A stretch of 64,000 nt of DNA from Rhodospirillaceae bacterium (GTDB lineage: Bacteria; Pseudomonadota; Alphaproteobacteria; Rhodospirillales; Rhodospirillaceae), in the NCBI GenBank assembly GCA_002737725.1, contig NSIP01000004.1, positions 62,001-126,000 on the forward strand. The letters run 5' to 3'. The notes under the pieces were generated by a model. The model made no database searches and had not been told where the DNA came from. It worked only from the letters and a program-made list of their open reading frames with translations. Shown piece after piece: positions 58,471 to 64,000 of this stretch. Positions within the stretch are counted from its first letter, which is position 1. Each line of letters begins with the position of its first letter. Both the position numbers and the translations under genes were made by a program.

Positions 58471-59223
58471 ATGACCGAGTTGAAAACTGAACTTGCACGC
58501 CGCACCCTGCTGAGCACTGCTGCTGTTGTGGGAACGTTCATCGCAACCACACCTTTCGCCCAAGACAAATCATCTAAAACCGAGACTATTGCGATCATCG
58601 GTACCGGCAATGTTGGTACAACATTGGGCAAAGCTTGGGCCGCGAAGGGTCATCGAATTATTTATGGCTCGCGCAGTCCTAACACCGAGAAGGCCAAGGA
58701 CGTGATCAAGAATACAGGCAACGGCGCGAGCGTCGTCGCCCAGGCGGACGCCGCAAAGGGCGCAAGTATTGTGCTGCTAGCCGCGCCATCGCAAGTGGCC
58801 TTAGATGTCGTCGCAACGCTGGGTGATTTGTCCGGCAAAGTCGTCATTGACGCGATGAACGCAATATCCTTCAAGGACGGCAAAATGATCGAGCCCGATG
58901 ACCAAGTGGGTTTGGGCGCGCAGATTCAGGCAAAAGCACCCACGGCCTTCGTCGTCAAAGCCTTCAACGCCACAAACTCACGTGTGATGAGCGGGCCAAA
59001 AGAAATCACGGGTGGTTCAGTAACCGTTCCCATCGCCGGGGGCGATGACAAAGCCCGTGCAAAGGTCGCAACACTTGCAACCGAGATCGGTTTTGATGTT
59101 CTCGATATGGGCGGAGCCGAAGCTCTGAAACAAGTGGAGCATCTGGGCCGTATTTATGTGGCTTATGCTGTGACACACCGCCCGCAACGCTTGGAATTTA
59201 ACTTCCGCACCTGGAAGACCTAA
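58471..59223 (+). CDS. NADPH/F420-type dinucleotide-binding reductase with Tat-like signal
   Basis: Encodes 250 residues. The N-terminal ARRTLLSTAAVVGTFIATTPFA looks like a twin-arginine signal peptide, suggesting export as a folded cofactor-bound protein. The mature part begins ETIAIIGTGNVGTTLGKAWAAKGHRIIYGSRSP, the Rossmann loop of NADP-dependent F420 reductase-like proteins, followed by VVIDAMNAI, FVVKAFNATNSRVMSGP and IAGGDDKARAKVATLATEIGFDVLDMG. Coenzyme F420 itself need not be used. Third gene of the nudF-sseA unit. AGGAGGG precedes the ATG. Confidence 0.85.
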   Translation: MTELKTELARRTLLSTAAVVGTFIATTPFAQDKSSKTETIAIIGTGNVGTTLGKAWAAKGHRIIYGSRSPNTEKAKDVIKNTGNGASVVAQADAAKGASIVLLAAPSQVALDVVATLGDLSGKVVIDAMNAISFKDGKMIEPDDQVGLGAQIQAKAPTAFVVKAFNATNSRVMSGPKEITGGSVTVPIAGGDDKARAKVATLATEIGFDVLDMGGAEALKQVEHLGRIYVAYAVTHRPQRLEFNFRTWKT

Positions 59224-59336
59224 GCCCCATGCGCATTCTATGACCGTCGCCCCTTTCGACTCAAATCGTCGGCAAGTGTTGCTAATCCGCAACATGTAAA
59301 CTTAGCCCTCATCTCGCCAATTAATTTCGGCTTACC

Positions 59337-59507
59337 CTGCCCAAAGAAGACCTCACCGGGCGCATCCAGGTCCCGGTTGTGTTGAGCTACGGCAGCAAGG
59401 GCCAAGCCATCGATACCCTAGTAATTCCGGGCCATAGTGAGCGTTTTCGCATTGGCAAACGTCGATTTGTGACGGCCTTGAGCACTGCATTTTTAGTAGG
59501 AATCTGA
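59337..59507 (+). pseudogene. Possible gene remnant (57 codons, no start)
   Basis: An open stretch with protein-like composition (TGRIQVPVVLSYGSKGQAIDTLVIPGHSERFRIG) ends at TGA 59505-59507 but has no start codon or ribosome site nearby. It reads like the C-terminal part of a beta-rich protein. Family not recognised. The remaining parts of 59224-59667 show no gene. Confidence 0.3.
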
Positions 59508-59667
59508 GCGTTCTAACCACGAGCTGACAGATTTTATTTGAGCTGTAACCGCCTATTCGCCGAAGCCTACCATCTGGTCATGTCACACTCATGTCATTGG
59601 ATCCTAGTGAGCAACCCATGCTAGAGTTAAAGCGTTAGTTTGATATAGACGTTTGAGTTAAGGACCA

Positions 59668-60849
59668 GTGGTCGTTGTGACCGCATATTTAAAATTTATC
59701 GTTTTAGGCATGCTGTTACTGGAAGCCAATTCAACGCTGGCAAAGGCTCAGTCCTCGTCGGTCCAAACAGCGCAAGCGCAATCAACCCGCGAACTGCAAG
59801 CCTCATTAGAAGCTGCCAAGCGCCAAGCAGCGCAAGGCAACGGGCTTGATGCAGCTTATGAGTTGGTTGGCATCATTGATGCGGCGCAAACTGGGAAGTT
59901 GCCCGACGTCAGCCAGGATGCAGTGAGAACGCTCAACGGCGTTCTCCAGCGCAGCGCTCAAACGGCTCTGCTTTCAAACCTTGAGGATGCACAAGACATT
60001 CTCGATCAATTCATCGACCTCTCATTCTTTGCGCGAACCAGCAATGTCAGCAGCGCTGACGCTTCGCTACAATCATCACTTCGAACTGTTTTTCCAAAAA
60101 TGACCGGCGACCTTCGCCTCGCGCTCGTTAAACCCATCGCAAACCCTGGGCAGTGGATCATAACCTTAACCAACCTGAGCATGCTGGCCGAATTGGAAGC
60201 CGCCGCTAGCCTCGTCATGCTTGATGATATTGCAGCAAGCATCCGTCAGTCCTACGATTTCGAAGCCGTGCGTTTAGAAAACCTTGCGCAAACGCTGACC
60301 GATGAGGCTCAGCGAACAAAAACCCTAGCCGATCTATCCGAGGCTAAGAAAATACGCGCCGAGCAAGTCAACGATGCCCTTAAAAACAACGTGACCAATG
60401 TTGCCGCCGAGATGGCAAAGCCTGGCCAGAGCCCGCCCAAAGATGAAGTAAGCACCGAGGCCGACTCTGATATGAGTGATGTTTCATTGGCCTGTGTCGA
60501 AATCGGAATGATCGCGCCACCCAGCATGACGAGCAATTGGGACGGACTGCAAGACGTGTTGTCGAAGTTAGAAGATGAGTGCGCACTCTCGGGTCGCGTA
60601 CCAACAGAAAGCCGCTGCGTGGCAAAGGACGTCAGCTTTGTGTATCGAGAAGCCACGAATGATAAGATGGAGCGCCTCTCATTTGTGTATCAAGGCACAC
60701 CTGAGGAACGCACCATGCTTGAGAATTGCAAAAGTGATTGCCTTTCACCAACACAGTTGGCAAGCACACCGGTTCTTTTCAAGAACACGGCCATGCGCCG
60801 CATTCTCACATGCTCGCCAGCGCCTGGCTCTGCGCGCGCGCAAGATTAG
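59668..60849 (+). CDS. Hypothetical secreted alpha-helical protein
   Basis: Encodes 393 residues, start GTG at 59668 with AAGGA upstream. The N-terminus (LKFIVLGMLLLEANSTLAKAQ) is a signal peptide. The mature part is Gln/Ala-rich and predicted helical (STRELQASLEAAKRQAAQGNG, then repeats of helices), with a C-terminal domain containing six cysteines from about residue 270 (LACVEIG, DECALS, SRCVAKD, ENCKSDCLS, ILTCSP). The cysteines suggest disulfide bonds in the periplasm or on the cell surface. No family is recognised. Convergent with the Doc-like gene; their ends overlap by 4 bases. Confidence 0.7.
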   Translation: MVVVTAYLKFIVLGMLLLEANSTLAKAQSSSVQTAQAQSTRELQASLEAAKRQAAQGNGLDAAYELVGIIDAAQTGKLPDVSQDAVRTLNGVLQRSAQTALLSNLEDAQDILDQFIDLSFFARTSNVSSADASLQSSLRTVFPKMTGDLRLALVKPIANPGQWIITLTNLSMLAELEAAASLVMLDDIAASIRQSYDFEAVRLENLAQTLTDEAQRTKTLADLSEAKKIRAEQVNDALKNNVTNVAAEMAKPGQSPPKDEVSTEADSDMSDVSLACVEIGMIAPPSMTSNWDGLQDVLSKLEDECALSGRVPTESRCVAKDVSFVYREATNDKMERLSFVYQGTPEERTMLENCKSDCLSPTQLASTPVLFKNTAMRRILTCSPAPGSARAQD

Positions 60850-61307
60850 CTTTTCTTTTTAAGCTTTTTCTTCGCCGCTTTTCTCTTGCTTACTTTGGGC
60901 TTTCGCGACGCTATATATTCAGCGGCGTCATCGTAAAGACTCGAACGGAGACACCCGCGGAACCAAACTGTCAACTCTCTTTCCGTCATCTTGCTTGCAG
61001 AAATTTTCATGATCGTTAAAACGACGTCGACCTCCTTAAAGTCTGGAAATGCAGAGTTGTCGATCAGGAATGTGATTGCTGCAACGAACGCAGTTCTTTT
61101 GTTTCCATCGACGAACGAATGATTGCGCGCAATGCCATAGGCATAAGCTGCTGCAAGTTCGACGACATCCGCTGACTCATAAGCCTCAAATTTTTGGGGC
61201 CATGCGAGCGCGGACTCCAGTAGCGTTATATCTCTAACCCCGGATAAGCCCCCATGCCCCGACAACTGGCGATCATGAATTGCAAGAACTGTCGCCTTCA
61301 GGAGCCA
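60846..61307 (-). pseudogene. doc: Doc-type Fic toxin lacking its start (truncated)
   Basis: The sequence is a death-on-curing toxin: AIHDRQLSGHGGLSGVRDITLLESALAWPQ, then the Fic motif HSFVDGNKRTA (H49 to R57 counting from a TTG at 61265), which in Doc phosphorylates elongation factor Tu. The C-terminus is a lysine-rich tail. The family N-terminus is missing: the frame opens without ATG or GTG, and WLLKATVLAIHDR runs directly into remains of an antitoxin gene. Only a TTG at 61265 could start it, downstream of conserved residues. It is best seen as a truncated toxin gene. Confidence 0.8.
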
Positions 61308-61351
61308 ACGCCAACAGAATTACCAACAGCCGTGAGTTTCATCTCAAACAT
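61298..61351 (-). pseudogene. AbrB/MazE-type antitoxin remnant (first 15 codons)
   Basis: A GAGG ribosome site and an ATG at 61351 start MFEMKLTAVGNSVGV, matching the N-terminus of AbrB/SpoVT-type antitoxins (T-x-V/I-G-N-S-x-G-V). Two codons later the frame ends in TGA, and the adjoining frame continues as the Doc toxin. A deletion of roughly 200 bases that removed the rest of the antitoxin and the toxin start would give this. Confidence 0.7.
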
Positions 61352-61421
61352 GGCGACCTCGATAACGTAGTTACATGTTTAATAACGTTACATAGCCCCA
61401 GGGTTCAGGCTGTAAGTCTGG

Positions 61422-62795
61422 CTAAAGTACCTTGCCGGGATTGAGGATGCCCTTGGGGTCCAAGGCGCGCTTCAGCGTGCGCATGAGCGCGATTTCCTCG
61501 GGCGTGCGCGACCACGAAAGATAGTCCTTTTTTTCGGTTCCAATTCCATGCTCGGCGGAAACCGAGCCCCCCAAATCGCGGATCACGCCGTAAACGATAT
61601 CATTGACCTGCTTACGCGCAGCAGGCGTGCCTAAACCAACGGCTGCGACGACGTGCAGGTTACCGTCGCCCATATGACCTAAGACCAGCGTCGTCGCGCC
61701 TGGGTATGCGGTTGAGATCGACTGCGTTATATGCTCGCCGAACTGTCCCATAGAGCGGATCGGCATCGAGACATCGTAGCTGCATATAGGCCCCAGCGTG
61801 CGGAACCCCTCACCGGCATTCTCGCGGATGGCCCAGAAGGCCGCGCGCTGTTGTTCAGATTGCGCTACGGCGGCATCGGCTACCAGCCCCTTCTCCATCG
61901 ACTCCGCCAATATACTTTCTAGTTTCGCGACATCGGCTGAGGGGTCATTGCCAAGCGTTTCCACCAGCACATAAAACCCACGACCAGCGTTGAGTGGTGG
62001 ACGAAGCGAGGGACATCGTTCGCGCACAAACTGGTCATAGCTGCTCCACATCACTTCGAAGCTGCCGAGTTCGCCACCAAGTGTGGATTCCAGATGCCCA
62101 AGGAAAGCCACGACATCATCGAACTTGTCGATCCCTGCAAACGCTGTATTTACGCTTTTCGGCTTGGCGCGCAGACGACAGACGGCGCGGGTCACAAGGC
62201 CAAGCGTACCCTCGCTGCCGATGAACATATGCTTGAGATCATAGCCCGCGTTGTTCTTCAGCATCTTATTCATCGATGAGATAATCGTTCCATCTGCGAG
62301 CACAACTTCCAGTCCCAGCACACTCTCACGCATCATGCCGTAACGAATGACCCGCACACCACCCGCATTCGTCGAAATCACACCACCCATTGTGGCCGAG
62401 CCACGTGCGCCCAAGTCGAGCGGCAGCATAAAGCCCCGCGCTTCGCAGTATTCATGAGCGGTTTGCAAAATCACACCCGCCTGTACAGTCAAGGTCCGCC
62501 CATCGGCGTCAAACTCTTCGATTTTGATCATGCGCTCAAGCGAGAGCACCACCTCGCCGCCCAAAGGCACGCCGCCGCCCACCAGCCCGCTCATTCCCCC
62601 TTGCGGGACAATCGCCTGACCTCTCGCATGGCAAAGTTTCAGAATTTCTGAAACTTCAGCCGTGGACTTTGGCCGCAGCACACACAGCGGCGTTCCAGCC
62701 ACGCCATGCCCTCGTGCATTGAGATAGCGCGGACCAATATCAGTACCGGTCAGAAGTCCGGCCACATCAACTATTCGCTCCAGAGCGTCGATCAT
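61422..62795 (-). CDS. FAD-linked oxidase, glycolate/D-lactate/2-hydroxyglutarate dehydrogenase type
   Basis: Encodes 457 residues. It carries the PCMH-type FAD-binding domain (TAEVSEILKLCHARGQAIVPQGGMSGLVGGGVP; LGARGSATMGGVISTNAGG; RYGMMRESVLGLEVVLADG; MFIGSEGTLGLVTRAVCRL). The C-terminal GlcD-like domain has the metal-binding LGHMGDGNLH, SAEHGIGTEKK and DPKGILNPGKVL. Such enzymes oxidise D-2-hydroxyacids and pass electrons to quinone or an electron-transfer flavoprotein. No GlcE/GlcF genes are adjacent, so a single-subunit enzyme is likely. Its start overlaps the NTF2-like gene by 4 bases. Confidence 0.93.
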   Translation of the reverse strand: MIDALERIVDVAGLLTGTDIGPRYLNARGHGVAGTPLCVLRPKSTAEVSEILKLCHARGQAIVPQGGMSGLVGGGVPLGGEVVLSLERMIKIEEFDADGRTLTVQAGVILQTAHEYCEARGFMLPLDLGARGSATMGGVISTNAGGVRVIRYGMMRESVLGLEVVLADGTIISSMNKMLKNNAGYDLKHMFIGSEGTLGLVTRAVCRLRAKPKSVNTAFAGIDKFDDVVAFLGHLESTLGGELGSFEVMWSSYDQFVRERCPSLRPPLNAGRGFYVLVETLGNDPSADVAKLESILAESMEKGLVADAAVAQSEQQRAAFWAIRENAGEGFRTLGPICSYDVSMPIRSMGQFGEHITQSISTAYPGATTLVLGHMGDGNLHVVAAVGLGTPAARKQVNDIVYGVIRDLGGSVSAEHGIGTEKKDYLSWSRTPEEIALMRTLKRALDPKGILNPGKVL

Positions 62796-63157
62796 TTTTT
62801 AAACTCGGCCAAATCGTTCCAAACTTCCTGGTCTACGATTTTGCCGCCCATGATGTCGAAGCGATCGAGGAACCTGACATTTGCAATCGGTGAACCGTCA
62901 AGCGCCTCGCCATTAAGCATACCCAAGCAGTAGACTGTAATTACGCCACTGCGCTCGGTTTCATCAAAGTTGTGATAGGTTTTGCGAATAAATTTATAAC
63001 GCCCCTTCGACCAAGCCACCACCTCCTCCAGGCTTTTGAATTTGGCATTCCCCGGAAACGTCATGATGGTTCCCGGCGCCAAGAATGCCGAGGCCTTGGC
63101 TAAATCGCGCTGCTCCATCGTTGTGAGGAACGAAACGACTAAGTCCTTGCCTGACAT
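62792..63157 (-). CDS. NTF2-like / SnoaL-like small protein
   Basis: Encodes 121 residues with the cone-shaped NTF2 fold predicted from MSGKDLVVSFLTTMEQRDLAKASAFLAPGTIMTFPGN and the C-terminal SPIANVRFLDRFDIMGGKIVDQEVWNDLAEF. The family includes limonene epoxide hydrolase, ketosteroid isomerase and polyketide cyclases, but active-site residues are not conserved enough to choose. It is the third gene of the minus-strand operon that begins with the C-N hydrolase, so a small-molecule catabolic role is likely. Confidence 0.85.
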   Translation of the reverse strand: MSGKDLVVSFLTTMEQRDLAKASAFLAPGTIMTFPGNAKFKSLEEVVAWSKGRYKFIRKTYHNFDETERSGVITVYCLGMLNGEALDGSPIANVRFLDRFDIMGGKIVDQEVWNDLAEFKK

Positions 63158-63162
63158 GCGCC

Positions 63163-63516
63163 CTACTCCGCCGCCTGCAATTTTGCCGACGCCCTTAATT
63201 CTGGCGAAATGGTAATCGTACCTTGCGTGTTATCCACCACGCACGGCGCGTCAAAATATTCGACACGTAAGTCAGAGCCGTAGGTATCGGTCATGAATTT
63301 TTCCCACTCAGCCGTAAAGTGCACCTTCGCATCGCCCATGGTCTCAAACTCGTATGCACCGCCCGCCCGTTTACCTGGCTCGCCAATGCAATACTTACGC
63401 AAGAGGTCTGGGATTTACTGATAGTTCGGCGCGGTGCCTTCATACAACTCTAAGCGAGCAACGGCTGGCATCGCCTCTTTGAGATAGGGGGTAAAAGTCA
63501 CAAGCGCGAAAATCAT
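63163..63516 (-). pseudogene. YdhR/EthD-like monooxygenase-fold gene with an in-frame stop
   Basis: From ATG 63516 (AAGGGGAA upstream) the frame reads MIFALVTFTPYLKEAMPAVAR, then TAA at 63415-63417 (codon 34), then IPDLLRKYCIGEPGKRAGGAYEFE, HFTAEWEKFMTDTYGSDLRVEYFDAPCVVDN to the stop at 63163. The sequence resembles the small dimeric alpha/beta-barrel YdhR-like proteins, where the stop position normally lies in the loop before (G)IPGL-RKY. It sits between the C-N hydrolase and the NTF2-like gene with gaps of 12 and 5 bases. Confidence 0.8.
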
Positions 63517-63528
63517 GTTCGATTCCCC

Positions 63529-64000
63529 TTACAATATTCCGTCAAGCTTCATACGCTCGATTGCAGCTTGTTGGCGTTGCAAAAAGAACGCGCGATCTGG
63601 CACTTTCACTTTTCCATTTTCGACAAAAGTATTGGGGGCACTAAAGGTTTTCCCTGCGTAACTTGCGGCGTACAGTTCGAGCGGCTGGCGCGACAACAGG
63701 TTGGTCATTCCTGGCGATGCGCGATATTTGCGCATCGAACTCATGTCAAGAATGGCATTGGCGCAGAACGTTTCACCCGTATAGGCCTCGCCCAAGACAT
63801 TGCCCTTGTAATCGACAACCTTCGACATGCCACCGGTTGATTCAGGTGGGAGCGGCGTTCCAACAATACGCGCCGTATTGGCAGACACCACAAAGCACAC
63901 GTTTTCGATAGCGCGGGCACGTCGACCAATTTCCTTTGGCGTTAAGCCAGGCGCGGCAACTTCCGACGTGGAGTGGCAAATGATCTCGGCACCGCGCAGC
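63529..64000 (-). CDS. Carbon-nitrogen hydrolase (C-terminal part; 5' end outside window)
   Basis: The gene runs off the right edge, so only about 156 C-terminal residues are seen. The frame is open to base 64000 and reads LRGAEIICHSTSEVAAPGL, RARAIENVCFVVSANTARI and STGGMSKVVDYKGNVLGEAYTG, matching the C-terminal half of nitrilase-superfamily proteins and the second domain of the protein at 54341-56359 (AEVIMHSSSEP; RAFENTCYMLSA). The catalytic Cys lies outside the window. It is the upstream gene of the four-gene operon ending with the FAD-linked dehydrogenase. Confidence 0.85.
   Translation of the reverse strand, partial: LRGAEIICHSTSEVAAPGLTPKEIGRRARAIENVCFVVSANTARIVGTPLPPESTGGMSKVVDYKGNVLGEAYTGETFCANAILDMSSMRKYRASPGMTNLLSRQPLELYAASYAGKTFSAPNTFVENGKVKVPDRAFFLQRQQAAIERMKLDGIL

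Overview
The window is a chromosomal segment of an alphaproteobacterium outside the Rickettsiales. The evidence is gene content and order: tatA-scpB-scpA-M50 protease-nagZ-SPOR protein-argS-dgt next to erpA and xth; valS-popZ-tolC-pcm; a GcrA cell-cycle regulator; a DUF1491 protein; and two large TonB-dependent receptors of the proteobacterial EEIVVTAQ type. I cannot assign an order or genus from sequence alone.

Layout. 1-7553 (minus strand) is a compact housekeeping block for protein export, chromosome condensation, cell-wall recycling, division and arginyl-tRNA synthesis. erpA (+) follows, and then, before xth, a 5.7 kb minus-strand accessory block (8139-13884): an RraA-like protein, a secreted HExxH protein, a small helical protein, a SAM methyltransferase and a TonB receptor. 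15-20.7 kb holds a frameshifted DUF3052 gene, two tandem Tet-type MFS exporters and ilvD. 20.8-22.1 kb is a shattered TPR/glycosyltransferase-like gene. 22.2-30.3 kb carries valS, popZ, tolC, pcm and tRNA-Cys/tRNA-Asn, with a decayed gene and a DUF1993 gene between valS and popZ. 30.4-34.7 kb has a GT-B glycerophosphotransferase-like protein, a chimeric gene remnant, a 2-hydroxyacid dehydrogenase, a MobA-like nucleotidyltransferase and a HAD-IB phosphatase. gcrA and a DUF1491 gene come next, then a ruined motA.

36.9-43.1 kb is a complete heavy-metal efflux operon (His-rich secreted protein, czcC, czcB, czcA). Immediately after it, a TonB receptor gene is bracketed by two direct copies of a 143 bp element with perfect 11 bp terminal inverted repeats, probably a MITE. 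46.2-53.6 kb holds a zinc-ribbon protein, two tandem MATE exporters, a membrane-fusion-protein remnant, a second small-protein plus methyltransferase pair paralogous to the one at 9.6-11.0 kb, a DJ-1/PfpI protein and an MDR oxidoreductase. 53.8-59.2 kb has a fasciclin protein, a double-domain nitrilase-like protein, a broken osmC, a Nudix hydrolase, a sulfurtransferase and an F420-type reductase. The end of the window has a toxin-antitoxin locus collapsed by a deletion and an operon of a C-N hydrolase (cut by the window edge), a nonsense-mutated monooxygenase-like gene, an NTF2-like protein and an FAD-linked 2-hydroxyacid dehydrogenase.

Main themes. (1) About nine genes are recently inactivated by nonsense, frameshift or deletion, including flagellar motA, which suggests a genome in active decay. 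(2) Drug and metal export is prominent: two MFS, two MATE, one HME-RND and one MFP remnant. (3) A two-gene module (about 98-residue helical protein plus about 360-residue SAM methyltransferase) occurs twice and has no function I recognise; it is the best candidate for an undescribed system. (4) The paired 143 bp elements flanking a TonB receptor are the clearest mobile-DNA signal. No CRISPR array, prophage, integrase or complete insertion sequence was seen.
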